Assembly: GCF_040115645.1 (NCBI RefSeq)
Contig: NC_089545.1
Coordinates: 2,976,001-3,040,000, forward strand
Reading direction: 5' to 3'
Origin: Euwallacea fornicatus
Lineage: Eukaryota; Arthropoda; Insecta; Coleoptera; Curculionidae
Length of the DNA: 64,000 nt
In this document: piece by piece, positions 47,896 to 60,726 of the stretch
How the letters are laid out: each line of letters begins with the position of its first letter
How positions within the stretch are numbered: position 1 is the stretch's first letter
The notes under the pieces: model-generated
Database searches by the model: none
Told to the model about the DNA's origin: nothing
Seen by the model: only the letters and a program-made list of their open reading frames with translations
Made by a program: the position numbers and the translations under genes

Positions 47896-50800
47896 CTGAT
47901 AGTCCCATCGATCCCGATGAGATCTAATAAGATGGAGAAGGTGAAAACCTGGTGTTCGACTTTATCGGCTATTTCTCTTCAATTTTCGCTAGGGAGATTT
48001 TTCAGAATCCTGTAATGTCCTGGACATATTTTTTCCTTTTAACTTAATAATATCACGAAATATTAGTATAAATCTCCCATCCACAGGTGTAAACCCTCCA
48101 CATGACGCACGCTCATCCGAACAAAACACCAGCTGTTCCGAGTAGCTCGGAGTGATTTATTCAGTTCTCCTTGCGCTCTTTTGTCCCCCGTCCGGCGGGT
48201 TGCCTATAAATTTCCCGGATTAAGAATCCATTGTCCGGAGGCTTATTTATTGTGACCATTAACACTGGTAATAATGCATTTGTTATCCTTCACGTGATCA
48301 TATTTTATGCGTCCCGTCAACGGCAGCAGCATCACGTGTTCGGTTGCGTCGGGGGGGCCCACAAGGGGCTCTTTTGTAACGTGATATCTCTGAGAATGCC
48401 CGTTTTCGATACTTTGAATATTTAATAAATATTTATTGAAAATGGTGTCAAACAATGTTTGCACCGCCCTAATACATCTTTATTAGACGATACGTCCTTG
48501 ACACTCTCAGAAATGGGATTAATGGTAAACCTTGAGGTTACTGATTGATGATTTTTTTTTTTTTAAGGAGAGATAGGTGTAGGACGTCATATGCTCAATG
48601 AAAAGCTCAAAAAATTAAAAATGCTGAATTTAAAACAACTGAAAATCCAACATGATGCTCATAAGAAAAACATAGTGGGTGGCGGCGGTTCAAAATCAAA
48701 ACGTCGGATTTCAAATATGATACCAACACTTTGCGAAGCGACATTCGCCATTTACGTCAAAAAGTTGACTGAAATTCAACTTTTTGTCACATCCATTGCG
48801 CCGATTTGACAGTAAAAGAACATGGCGATAGGTATATCACACGGACGCTTTCACCAATCATTTCTCACAAAGCTATTACGTTGGCGTGTACTTGCGCACA
48901 TGAGCATCCACAATAAAAGTAAATCGCATGACGTTTTTTTTTAATGATTTTACTCAAGCATTATATAAGGAAGTTTCTGCAGTTTCCATGCTTTTTTGAC
49001 ACCCTGTATGTTTCTAGCGCAGATGGCGAAACAGGTTTAAACGAGAACTACCTTCAGAAACGTGTATAGGTCCATTCCCATGCTCCTGAGTTTAATAATT
49101 ATAAATGATGGTCTGTGTGTTTTTTGATGTGTTGTTCTTGTTGGCGCTGCATCAATTACGGTTTCGATACGGTTTCGAAACGGTTGCCTTCGGCTTTGTT
49201 AAAAATGATCAGTTATTAAGATCGACAGTCCGACGTAATCGATGCGGCATGACTTGCCACAATCCTCGTTGTCCTTCATCGATCTTTCAAAAAAAAAACT
49301 TCACCCATCCAATTTTACACTTTTATCAAAAGGTGCGCCCGTTCGTTCTTTAAGCTTTGTTCGCTGAATGATCGGTTTTCTAAATATTGTTCCAGCTTCT
49401 TTCAGGTCCAATAATGTAATGGCGACCTTGTCACCTTGACAGTGTTGCATGGATCTGTCTATGGTGCGTGCGGTAATGATATGTGAACGAATATTCCTGC
49501 CAGTGCGGGAAAGGCCGAAGAGTGTTCTGTCAATATTCGCAATTTAAAAATAAATAATTAAAACACGTTAGAACATAATTTATTTAAATTATTCGCACCA
49601 CTCGCGGATATTTCGCAATCATCATAATATTTAAGGCAATTTAACGTCTGTAGCGATATAGAGTTTGCCTCCGAGTAAATATGATCATTTCATCTGAAGA
49701 GTATGATTCTTGACATATCGTTAAAGTCGTTAAACAAAGAGTATTCAAATTCCATCACACAGAAGGTAAAAAGCTGCTGATGGTCTGAAGTGGCACTTAT
49801 ACAGCGTGTTTACCTTTCATTTCAGCCGCGACAGGCTTTCGAGAGCGCGGCCACGCTCAATTGAAGAATCCATCTCGTACGGTAAATAAGCTGGTGCTTC
49901 GAGCAAACACTCTTTATTGATGTAGCGACTCCATGTTTGTTCGGGAACAATGCATCGTCTGTCGGCTGTCAAAGGACTGGCGACTGGGCTACCGGTCTTT
50001 GCTGCCATTCAATATTTGCTTAAATTAAAATAATGAACGCGATAATGCCCTTTGAAGTCAGCAAACAGGCTCCTGTTTGTTGGCTGGACAGTTCAAAATC
50101 AGGACCGGATTTGTTCCAATAGTTTGAACCTCGTTTCATCGCGAACCTTAAACTACAAGACTAGAGATGTTAAGTTCCCTGAAATGTGTAATGTTTGCTT
50201 TCTCAGAGGCTTTGGGATATGCAAGATCGGTTAAATTACTTTGGTGTAATTACTATGCAGAAACTAAGCAAGTAGTTATTTGCCCTGTATCTGCCTCTAT
50301 CTGCCTAACAAGTGCGGAAATATTAGCGAGATAGACGTACATTATGGTGCGAAAAGGTATCTTGCCGCACGCTAATGCACTTGCAGTTGTCAGTGGTTAG
50401 AAATCGAGGACTGCAAACACTTCGCAGGTGTCAGGGACAACGTTTTTTCTATGAGCGCAAGTGCGTTAACTATGTAGTCCTCTACAAGCTCAATTAAATC
50501 TTAGCGTATGGTAAATTCTTTACACATATATACACGTGTAAAATTAGCAAAGGATAGTACTATAGTCTTTCAGCGTGAATGTGTATTGATGATGCCTAGG
50601 GAAGAAAATACTTTCGCTCCCCAGGAAGTCGAATTTCGTTCGTTCGCAAATAACAAAAACGCAACGCTTTATCTCATACTTTTGCAAATTTTGGAAAACC
50701 GATGACATCTATGAAAAATATTCAAGAGACTTTCTAAATTATATGGAGAATTTAAAGTTTTGTTTAGTAAATATCGCAGCATTCGAGGGCAAAAAACAAA

Positions 50801-53471
50801 CAAGAATTTATCATGAATTTTACAAATCCGCCGAAAACTTCAATCATTCTGAAGTGGCCTTCAGTTTGTTCCATTTGAAACTTCCCGCGCTTAACAATTA
50901 CCATCTAATATTCCCGAACTTTCTCCAATATTTTACTATTTTCATTGGGAAATATTCGCGATTCGAATCTTCAATCGACACCGCCCGATTCATAACACTC
51001 CTAAAGATGATGAATTCCGCCCTTTTTCAAACCAGGTCAAAAGCGGATCTTTGAAGGCGATCTCGAAGGCAATAATTACCTTAAAAGATATACAATCCAA
51101 AAGGCACCAAAAACCAATTATCGTCGACCTGTTAAAAATCGCCTCTAGGGTCCATTTTTAGCGCTAATAAAAGAGTGGAGCCATAAACTGTTGACGGCGA
51201 GGAGATTTTATTGGAGCTATGAGTAATTTAGATTGTCTCACGTTCAAGTTTTTCTGTTTGTGTTACTTCCACGAGAACCCACCGGCTATTGACAATTTTT
51301 GCCGACAATAGAGAACAATTTTCCACCACGGCCCATTGAAATTCTACTAGAATTCTACTAAAATTTACTGCTTTCGCAAATATTCAATATGGATTCACGG
51401 TTCGCGAAATATCCGCAAATGTCCAAACATTTAAGTTTGAAAATGTACATTCATATCATTCATATAATCGCAACAAAACACCGTACAATATGTTCAATAG
51501 CTTCTACCGTTCTTAAAATAATTCGTGAAATGAATCATTTTATTTTGCCAACTGAGCCTAAATTTAGTTATTAAAATAATAAATATGTATGTAATAACTG
51601 AACATTTTCCCAACGTTCTACCGTCTACCAAATCCAAAATTGGGCCTCTGATCGAATGCCTTAAACTACCGGTTGTGGTAGAAATTTCACCAAATTGACA
51701 CCCCTGGCGACTCGAGTTTTTTTGCTAATGGTATAGGTACCTTCTTTTCTACGAATTTAGGATCAGTCTAATCAATGTCAAGTTTTTCGAACATCGGCAA
51801 CATTGTGTAAATAGTGGTCCCAAGTTATGAAATCGAAACGTAGTCATAAACATTGGAAAACAATAATTCCGACTGCGGGACGGAAATAACTGTTCCTTTT
51901 GCCAGTTTCCCCGCAGTAACCGTAATTTTTCTGCATGGGGAGACGGAGCAATATCTGACGGAAATTTCGCAAAAATGCCGATTACCTTATGCAAACGGCG
52001 CATATTGCGCGGAAGGGTGCGGATTTTTGACAGCTTTATGGGATTATATCGTTGCTCCTGCTTTTATTTAGCCAATAGCAGACAGATTTACGGTTCTCGA
52101 GGCATTTTTTTATTCATTGAAGCTTTCTGCATGTCAGACATCTGTTTGAGTTGTAAGAGATAGGGGCTACTTTTAGATAATACACAATCAGGCCTAGTCA
52201 TTCTGGTCCCTTTCACGTGTGATGTTATCGCGCTGGAGCTACCATTTGAAAGGAGCCCGGAGATGCATCATCATTTTATAAATTAAACAGCCGATTAACT
52301 GCAAAGAGCATGGCGGCCTCACTGATGGTTTCTTTATTAGAGAACAGTCAGATTCTGTTATTGTTCTGGTTTATCCCAGTGCAAAACCACGGAAAGGCAA
52401 TTGACACGGGCCACCTTCAACGGAGGTGGCAGTTGCACAACGGATTTGGTAACGTCTGAAAACCGGAACAAATATGACGTCGCCACCAATTTAAATCGGC
52501 TCTCAAGGCAGCGTGACATTCGGCAGGAGTTGTGGCAACTGTTGATTCTGCCGAAACGGAAGATGTTCCAACTTATAAGAAAATTCTAGTTTGTTATGGA
52601 AGGCACATGTTTTTCCCTGCATAAATAATTGACAGTGACGCCAGTCGAATTTGACAGAAGTCGCTTACGTAGCAACCTTGGAAAGTAACGCTAGACGTAC
52701 GAGTGTGAAATATTGCCCGCGAGTTCCAGGCGAGGGCGGCAATTCTCGCGAGTGCTTTCGGGAAATTTTCTTGCGAGTTACGCACAGATACATGTGCAGA
52801 TATGGTCATCTTTCCGCCTCCGACTGATTCCTATTCTCGTTATCGGCTCTCATTAACCTCAACTTGGGAGTCACCATCAAGCCCAGTGGCTGCTCACATA
52901 AATCATTTCTAAATATTGTAATTCTGGGACAAAAAGTGGCTTGTTAAAATATTGTTGTGGCTAACCGAGGAGCGGCTGCACACGGAGACGATTTATCGTC
53001 CCCTCGCCGACCCGACTTAAACCCAATTAATAATCTCGTAGAAGGCGACGATCAGATAAACGGCCCAAAATAATAATAATAAAGGGTGTAAAATGTCGCC
53101 CTGTCAGCGACCGACGAAATAATAATACATTTCCGGGCGAAAAAACAAACGACGGTAGGTCTCAGCAGACAAAACACGGTGTAGGTTTCTTGATTAATCT
53201 GAGAGATAGTTATTTTTTTTGTTACCCGTGGACTTATAGCACGTCATCAATTTTCATGCTTGTCGTGGCTACTGAAATGTCCGAGAGAGGATTAAAATAA
53301 TTAGTTAAGCCTACGCAGTCCGTTTTTAAATAATAATTATTCCTTATTCTTACAAGAAAAAATCCCACAGTTTGCGCAAGGGAAAAATCACGAAAAGGCA
53401 TCCATGAGTCGAAATTGAGCAATAATTATTATTTTTATAGTAAATTCTATTAAATATACAGGCGATAATCA
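47896..53471. other. Non-coding stretch
   Basis: No gene recognised apart from the orphan repeat end at 48993. GC-richer patches at 48120-48400 and 52700-53140 could be regulatory. Confidence 0.5.
48993..49010 (-). repeat. ACAGGGTG-type transposon end
   Basis: TTTTGACACCCTGTATG is a reverse-orientation end. No partner with the matching ACAGGGTGTCAAAA was found in the preceding kilobase. Confidence 0.35.
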
Positions 53472-53547
53472 ACAGTCACTGTCAAAATTTCACTGTCACT
53501 GTCAAAATTTTACTGTCACTGTCAAAATTCAACTGTCATTGTTAAAA
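53472..53547. repeat. 20-bp minisatellite, about four copies
   Basis: The unit ACTGTCACTGTCAAAATTTT repeats with slight variation. Each unit itself contains a short CACTGT duplication. It sits about 45 bases left of the 53.6-kb mariner. Confidence 0.85.
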
Positions 53548-53592
53548 CGAAATTCTCGAGACTTGTAAATAACACAACAGGAGCATTATTTG

Positions 53593-53837
53593 CAGAGTGT
53601 TCCAGAACTATGGAGTTAAAGTTTTACGAATTGTTCAGTACAACAATAGAAGACATCTGATTGTGAATATTAGAACCTGTGTCGGCAAATGTCCTCTAAG
53701 GCGTTACGGTCTTATGATATTCCAAGAAAGCTATGTGCAGAAAAGTGTTCTATCGAGTTTTATTACGTTTCATTTTAATTTGTTTGTACAAAATAACACT
53801 AGATAAATTGTTCAAAATGTCGTCCTTGAGCTTGAAC
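53593..53837 (+). repeat. Left terminal inverted repeat of the 53.6-kb mariner
   Basis: This pairs as reverse complement with 54972-55207, with scattered mismatches. Shared landmarks include AGTACAACAATAGAAGACAT on this arm and the phrase GTTCAAG(C)..AAGGACGACATTTT at the inner boundary. Confidence 0.75.
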
Positions 53838-53993
53838 ACACCGCTTAAGTACTTTTTGCTAAATGTTTGCCTTAGCTAAGATCGGTAACAGATATTCATG
53901 TTCGCTACTTTGACACATTTACTCTTTAGTTTTGCAAATTTTAAATAGTTTGCAAAGTAATCGGTCTTTGTAGAGAACTGTACCAATCAAGAA

Positions 53994-54930
53994 TTGAAAG
54001 ATTTGTATCTGGCATATGGAGCAAGAAATTGCAACGTACAAGCTGCTGCACGAGTTTATCAAGAACGCTCTCCCGCAAGGCAACATCCTGGGTACAAAAA
54101 GTTTATTGCAATTCATCGACGACTTACCGAGATTGGCACTTTGAAACCTAACATCCATGATACTGGTGCAGAAAGAACAGTAAAAACGACCTATTTTAAG
54201 GCAAGGGTTCTTAACCGAGTTGCAGATGAACCTTCGACTAACACAGTTGCGCAGAGTATGGGCGCAACTCAAGTTTCCATTTGGCAGATATTACGTGAGT
54301 AACAACTTTAACCGTACCGTTTACTAAAAGTCGAAGATTTGTCTCCGGTCGATTATTAGCCAGGAGTTCAGTTTTGTCGGTGTCTGCTTGATGAGATTGT
54401 CAAGCAATCCAATTTTTTACTTTTTGCTTCATGAACGGGTCAAGCCAATTTAACACGAGATGGCATATTCCACACTAAAAATAGTCAGGTTTGGGCTGAA
54501 AAAAATCCACACGCGATATTTGCACGAAGACATCAGCAAAGTTAGTTTATCAACGCGTTTTGACCACTTGATTGGGCCATACTTGCTGCCCGATCGTTCG
54601 TTGGGGCGTATCTATAGGCGTTTTCTACAAGACTTCCTGCCAGAACTTCTCGTCCCGTTAAACGTTCAACAGGAAATGTGGCTCCAACATGATGGGGCGA
54701 CTGTACATTTTTCTGTTCAAGCCCGTTAGTATTTCGATCGTCAGTTCGGACACCGTAGGAAGTTCCGTGGCCGCCTAGGTCACCCGATCTAACACCTTTA
54801 GATTTCTTTATTTGGGGATGTGTAGAGTCTCTGATTTAAGAAACCTCAGTGGAAATATAGAGAGATCTGATTGCACGAATCACTGCGGCATTTGAAGCCG
54901 TTCAAAGAGATTATTAAATTTTCAGTCAAG
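53994..54930 (+). pseudogene. Broken mariner-like transposase
   Basis: Residues 1-102 (53994-54302) are an intact N-terminal helix-turn-helix region. They contain YGARNCNVQAAARVYQERSP, then HPGYKKFIAIHRRL and later NTVAQSMGATQVSIWQILRE, typical of the insect mariner class whose N-terminus carries paired HTH motifs. The frame then ends at TAA. Downstream, pieces in different frames match the catalytic core: a degraded first-acidic region near 54440, NVQQEMWLQHDGA near 54665-54703, and WPPRSPDLTPLDFFIWG near 54765-54817. The C-terminal part ARITAAFEAVQRDY ends near 54917. Multiple stops and frame changes show it is dead, and the first catalytic Asp is not recognisable. Confidence 0.8.
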
Positions 54931-54971
54931 TAAGCAGAAACCGTGTACCTTGTTTAAACCGGTACAATGGA

Positions 54972-55207
54972 GTTCAAGGACGACATTTTAAACAATTACT
55001 GTAGCGTTATTATGTAGAAATAAATTAAAATGAAACGTACTAAAACTCCATAAAAAACATTTATGCACATACATAACTGTCTTAGAGCATCATAAGGCAG
55101 TAGCGTCTCGCGAAGACATTTGCGGACGCGGGTGCTTATAGTCGAGTCTTCCAGCGTGGCGCTGAACAATCCCTAATAGCTCGATCCCATAGTTCTGAAA
55201 CACCCTA
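54972..55207 (-). repeat. Right terminal inverted repeat of the 53.6-kb mariner
   Basis: This is the reverse-complement partner of 53593-53837. It ends at CATAGTTCTGAAACACCC next to TATA, consistent with TA-targeted insertion, although a clean target duplication is not visible on the left. Confidence 0.7.
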
Positions 55208-58200
55208 TACATTATAATTGCTTTTAGCCTCAAAATAATCTTTTGGGTGAGTTCCACTCTTCGTTTAACTCGCCCAAAATGTGCTCGATTAAATATCACT
55301 AGGTTCACTTGGGATTTTCAACCCATCTAAGATTGTCATGACATTAAGAAAACAACTCGAACGCACTTTTTTCATGAGCGAGAACTGACGAATTTGCAGG
55401 TAAGAAATTCTTATGGGTCTTTGAAAGTAATTTGGGGGCGTTCTTGAAGCGCGTTAAAACTCGTGAAGAATTTTCCACGTTTCCGCTTGAACCCCTTGAA
55501 GACCGTTTAACATACGCCGACTGCTAACCCATTTATTGGCCTTTTTCATTGTCGATTTTGCGCCAGCTTGTGCTATTAAATATCAGCATCAACCAAGATG
55601 GACAGCTACCCAAGGTGGCAAACTAGACGGACCAATTGTTGCAACAATATTATAATTCAGTTATACACAAAAACATTTGTTATGTCCACCATATAAAAAC
55701 GTATATACGGGAGCCGTCAGCTACAATGAAATATAGTGATAACAAATGGTGTTGGTACACGCAATTAGCTGAAATAAATTATAATGTAGCGACGTTTATA
55801 ACAAACTGCCATAAATCGACGTCGAGGCAACGCAGATCGAAAAAACAGCGGCAACGATAAAAAAATCGGTTGCTAACGATAAATCGTCGTTCATAAAGGT
55901 TGAACGGCCAATCAAGATCATTAATACATGTCAATTGCATTATAATTTTATTGGTGGAGTTTTGTCACGACCGCGCTATATCGGCAAGTCCTTGGCGCAA
56001 AGGAGATGTCTGAAATTTAACTAGATCAAAGGTCCCATCATCGACAATTCCGCGTCCACGTTTGGTGCGGGTCCACGCTTGGACTTTTCGGGCGTGGAAG
56101 GGACATGGAAAAAAATTAATGCGAAAATTCCTCCTATATTTTATCAGAGCGCTACTTTCTTTGGCCTACAACAAATACATAAATGTCATGTCAGCTGGTC
56201 GGAGCGATTCTAATGAATAACAAATGTAATTTATTTTGAAATGCGCGCACCGGATGAAAAAACGAGATAAATTTAATATGCCTGTCAGGATATCGGCTGA
56301 ATTATGTTATGTAAATGTAAATAGTATGACAATTTATTAACTCGCGATTTGGTTGGCAGTGTCGCGTTAATTATTTCTTATAAAGTGGAACATGTCGGGG
56401 CGCGGTCGTGCCCAATTTAAATATTCCCTGAAAACGTTGGCAATTTACTACCGAGGACAGTTATTCATTAATTTAATTTCACATTTCATTACGGCAAGCA
56501 CCATTATATCAAACCATTTTAATTGTACTTATTTTTCAGGTCGTACTGACTCTCATTAACCGACAATTAGAAGAGTGTGTTTTCGCTATGGTCAAGAACG
56601 ACGAACTAAAATTAGAAACATATGAAATGAATTTAAGTGGGTCGGTCGCCATTTTGACACCTTTATAATTCTTTTAGCCAGAGTCGCACATCGGGCTGCG
56701 CCCAGCAGTCATTTGTTTCGTCTAACGCACATGTGCATTAAGTATTTCTAGCTGGTATTTGTTTTCGCGACCGCTCTCTGCGTTTGTTATGTTTACTTCC
56801 GTAAAGTATAATGGGAAAGACGTATCAAATCGCACTTGCCGGGTTACAAACCTTCGCTGACGTGTTGTTTGTTGTTTCCTAGACGTTTCTCCCAATAAAC
56901 CGAATTTTATTTCGTGGTGTTCCCTTTCTTTCTAATTAAAAAGAGAGTTACGGCCACGTGATAAAACCTCAACAAACCACTCTGCTTTCCAGCCAACCAG
57001 TCTTCTTGGCCTGGCTCGGATTTTCCTTACATTTAGTTCCTTACGTTTGGTTACCTTTTTTCCAGTTTTGAATTTTAAGCCGGACGGATGGTGATGACCC
57101 GAGTACACTCCGGCGATGCAAGACATATGTCACTTTTCTGACCAATCAGTAACGAGAAACCGGTAAATTGGAGCCATCAGGGGGTACGAGCAACGGGAGC
57201 AACGAACTTTGTCAGTTCAGGTTAGTACTTTTTTTATGCTTTCTTGCCAGTACTACCCGACCTATTCCAAATTGACTCTTGTGGTTTTAACGCAAACAGG
57301 TCCCGTCATCAGAAAAAAGCATGCGGCAAGCAAAGAAATATCCGGTTAAACCTGAGCTCTCGTGGCACTGCTTCCGATAATTAGACTCTTACTAATTGAT
57401 TAATTAAAGAACTTTCAGTAACAGTTTTGCCACACTCGTTAGAAGTTTACAATTAACTGAGGGCTGCGGTATTAATTCCGTCCTTCAGGGGCTTTGCTGC
57501 TGATTGAAATATTGTCATGGTGAATTGAATATGTGTACTTTTTGTGTCCCAAGAACAAAAGGATTTATACGTACATGTTGCAACAAAGTCTACATCCACA
57601 ATGGCACGTTTTTAATTTATCGGACCGTAAATCACATCCTCGGAGTCGTATCGTGGATTCTAACAAATCACGAGCACGAAACGAAATGAAAAAAATGTTT
57701 CATCGAAACAGGAGGAACACACGTACTCACATTTGAGTTCTAATCCCCAAGATACGTATCACACCAGTTGGTAATATTTACGAGCGAGGGGTTCAATTTC
57801 ATGTCCGGATTTTATTTATTTGGTTGGGATTTAAAGCTGACTTTAGAATCACTACACATCAAGGAACAAATACTGCGGCCTTGTACCAACAGTTCCAAAT
57901 TAGATAGTTGTGCTGCAGGCGTTAATATTATCTAAAGACGAAGAACGCGTTTAAATACTATCCAGGCATGGTCCTAAAAATAACCTCCACAATTTTTCCC
58001 ATATCATCACCGAACCGTGTTAATCTATTATCTAGCTGCCCTACATGGTCTAAATGAATGGCCACATTAGTAATGATCAGCGATTTAATAGATTAATCTT
58101 GGGGAATGATTGATTTCTCTAATGCAGTAGCAAACACAACAATTTAAAGAGCCCCATTAATTACTTTCTGTTTCAAATTCTTATCGTTTTTCTCAAGATA

Positions 58201-59232
58201 ATGCCTTCAATTCTTTTTAAAGGATAATATTGATGACCCCATCACTTGCTACAATATCCCTCCCTAGCTTCGACTGTCTTTTTATGAGGACGTATGCGGG
58301 TAATACGTTGATAACATACATATAATACATACAATACACAGAATATAAAAATACGCCTCAGTAAAAAACCCACCTATACGTAGTTTAGATTAGTTCAGAA
58401 TTCAGGGGAAAGAGAGGGAAGGAGTTTAGTCGATCGGTATCCCAAGGGTCCCAACCCAACACTGTGTGGGCAAATCAGACTGTCGTTGTACCAAGCCCGC
58501 ATGTCTGCAAGCAGACGCTTTGATCCTCTATAATGAAAAGGTTAGTTAAGGTTAGTGAAAAAATTTGACCGGAAGCAAAATTAACGATTTGATATCTGCA
58601 TATCTATGCCGCGCAAACGGTTAGTTAAATACCCCGCCCCCTTTTGAGTTAACGAAAACCAAAAAAAATGCGAAATCGATTTTTTTTTAGAAAATTTTGG
58701 CTGACTGTGGAACTGTTTGAAAATTTTGAAATCTACCGAAACAGTTTTTGTTCTTTCTTGAACTGATTTGAAGGTATTTCTTAGAACAAATTTCCCTTCT
58801 CTGTAGGTTCACTGCTTCTCCTCTAACATAATAAATACATGGTGGCGCCAGATTTTAAATGTGACATTTTGGATTTTTCGTTCCATCACTAGCTCGTTTT
58901 TCCTAACACGGGCCTATTTTTTTACATTTTTCGAGAGCCTTAGATCTTCTAAACAAGACCTTCAACCCACTCGCGTCATGGTAAAAATTACAAAATTTTG
59001 TATTTATTGTTAGATTATGGGCATTCGCGCGGAATTGTATGGTCATGGAAACGAAAAATCGTCTTTATCAATATAAGATAGAGAAAGACAAACTATTTTA
59101 AAAGTACACGACGTGCATTAGAAAGTATCAGAACATTATCAGTACCGTGACCAGACAGTACCTGTACTGTGCGAAATCAACCGTTACGAGTCCCTTTAAT
59201 TCTTATTCTTACTCCTACTCAACAGTGAAGAA
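55208..59232. other. Non-coding stretch
   Basis: No gene recognised. TTTGTCAGTTCAG followed by GTTAGT at 57207-57227 resembles an initiator next to a donor site, but nothing else supports a transcript. Confidence 0.5.
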
Positions 59233-59367
59233 ATATACAGGGTGTGGTATATTATCATAGGTATATTGTTGGGGGCAATTATCTATATATATCTGCTAAA
59301 TAATTTAAAACCTACTAGGAGTATAATGAGTACGAGGAAAAATGTGAGCCTTTACCACCCTGTATAT
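59233..59367. mobile_element. 135-bp MITE with ACAGGGTG ends
   Basis: ATATACAGGGTGTGGTA on the left and ATATACAGGGTGGTAAA read in reverse on the right form short terminal inverted repeats. There is no coding content. Confidence 0.5.
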
Positions 59368-59753
59368 CGAAAGTGGCACGTTTTCGGTCATGAGTCTATT
59401 AGGATAAAAAAATTATTTTGTAAACTACAATCGCGCATATTGCCGATATGTTACACCATGTTTACTACTTCGTATCATACATGGTTATCATGATTCGTAC
59501 GCTCGCAAAAAAGTTGTAAAGGATTTTTGAAGGTTTGGAGGCCATTGAATCATCGCTATCGCTCAGCTTATGACTCGTACTATTTCAAAAGGCTGATTGT
59601 ACATTTTTTGTATATTTTCGTAACGTCGTGATTTCATAGATGATTCAATCGTGTGATATCGCCGGCGGCAGACGAGATATTCGTAATCTGCGACTTTTTA
59701 CCGGGACGCGTTTTCCACCTATGAGCACTTTTTAATTATTTTACAGAGTGCTT

Positions 59754-59800
59754 ACTATCGCCCTCTGAAATATCTCCACGGTTATATGTTACACACTGTA
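59754..59800 (-). repeat. Terminal segment of the 32.3-kb foldback family
   Basis: CTATCGCCCTCTGAAATATC followed by TCCACGGTTATATGTTACAC is a third copy of the 32.3-kb right arm, in the same orientation. It ends CACACTGTA, one base off the usual CACCCTGTA. Confidence 0.55.
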
Positions 59801-60604
59801 GATGTGTCTCAATTCAATATTACACGACAGACAACGTTTTTGTTATGATTTCCCAATACTTGAACGTTATCCAGAAAACAATTACTCGGCCTCTTTGAAG
59901 CCCTTGCAACACGGCAAATAAGGTTTCTTAATCCATCACCCAAATCGTCTCCCATCCTTGTCTGCCGAATAAGGCTTATTGAAGTTTTTCTTTTACGTTG
60001 CCGCCATCCATCGTTCAACTTTTGATAGATGTGTCAAACGGTTAGACAGGCATTGTTGCCTCTCGAGGATAAATGACGCGAAGAAGCGGCTTGGCAAAAC
60101 AATGTCTTTTGTTGAGCGGTAATTTACTCTTTTTTCGCCCCCGAGGAGATGACGCTGTGTTTTTTAAACCGACGGTTTATGCTGCTAAAGGGTCAAGTAC
60201 CGAGAATCTTCATTAATTTTTAATTAAATTATTATAGCGCGGTATATTGTCGGTAAGGTGTGGGTTAACCAATCCAAAGATGTCGTGTTAATAGGCAGTT
60301 GTCATTGTTAATGGGCGCTTCGCGTGAGCGATTGAGGCAGAACAACACAGTTACACACAGACCGATAATTACACGGCGTTGCACCCACTAATGGCAGTTA
60401 ATTCCAACCTTTGCCTGTGTTACGGAGTTCTCACGTGCTTATTATGCCATATTTCGAGTGCTTAGAACGATATATTACAGGGAATTGGTACAAAACTTGA
60501 AGTAAGTAAGGAGGCATTAATTTACGGGATTGAAAAAATTATTTTCTAATTTGAAACGTTTGCGAGTCTTGAGTATTGGATCGAGTGGGATGATCAGTAT
60601 ACGA

Positions 60605-60690
60605 AAGGTCCGAGATTTTATCTGGCAGCAATTTCACGGTTTACATGCAAAAAAGTTGTAAAATGATGCAGGCATAAATAACGACCCTAG
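60605..60690 (+). repeat. Fragment related to the 40-kb MITE
   Basis: GAGATTTTATCTGGCAGCAATT matches the 40-kb element's AGATTTTATGTGGCAGCAATT, and the next shared block, AAAAGTTGTAAAATGATGCAG against AAAAGTTGTAAGATGGAGACAG, comes at a similar spacing. The terminal bases are degraded. Confidence 0.5.
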
Positions 60691-60707
60691 AGAGTAGAAA
60701 CCCGTCT

Positions 60708-60726
60708 ATACAGGGTGATTCATAAT
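60708..60726 (+). repeat. ACAGGGTG-type transposon end
   Basis: TATACAGGGTGATTCATAATT starts here, immediately after the MITE fragment at 60605-60690. No closing end was seen. Confidence 0.35.

Larger units (their letters stand above)
53593..55207 (+). mobile_element. Decayed mariner-like element with long terminal inverted repeats
   Basis: A roughly 1.6-kb DNA transposon relic. Its two ends are inverted copies of each other over about 240 bases. The outermost bases read GTGTTCCAGAACTATGG on the left, and the right end reads the matching complement with a few changes. Between them lies a plus-strand transposase broken by stops and frame changes. The same family has a second, shorter copy at 27019-27759. 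Insertion next to a 20-base minisatellite (53472-53547) is seen. Long inverted repeats of this size are unusual for classical mariners, whose repeats are commonly around 30 bases. The element cannot encode a working enzyme as it stands. Confidence 0.8.

Noticed and set aside
53460..53550. Short regular repeats resembling a CRISPR array
   Set aside because: These are contiguous 20-bp tandem units without unique spacers, in an animal genome.
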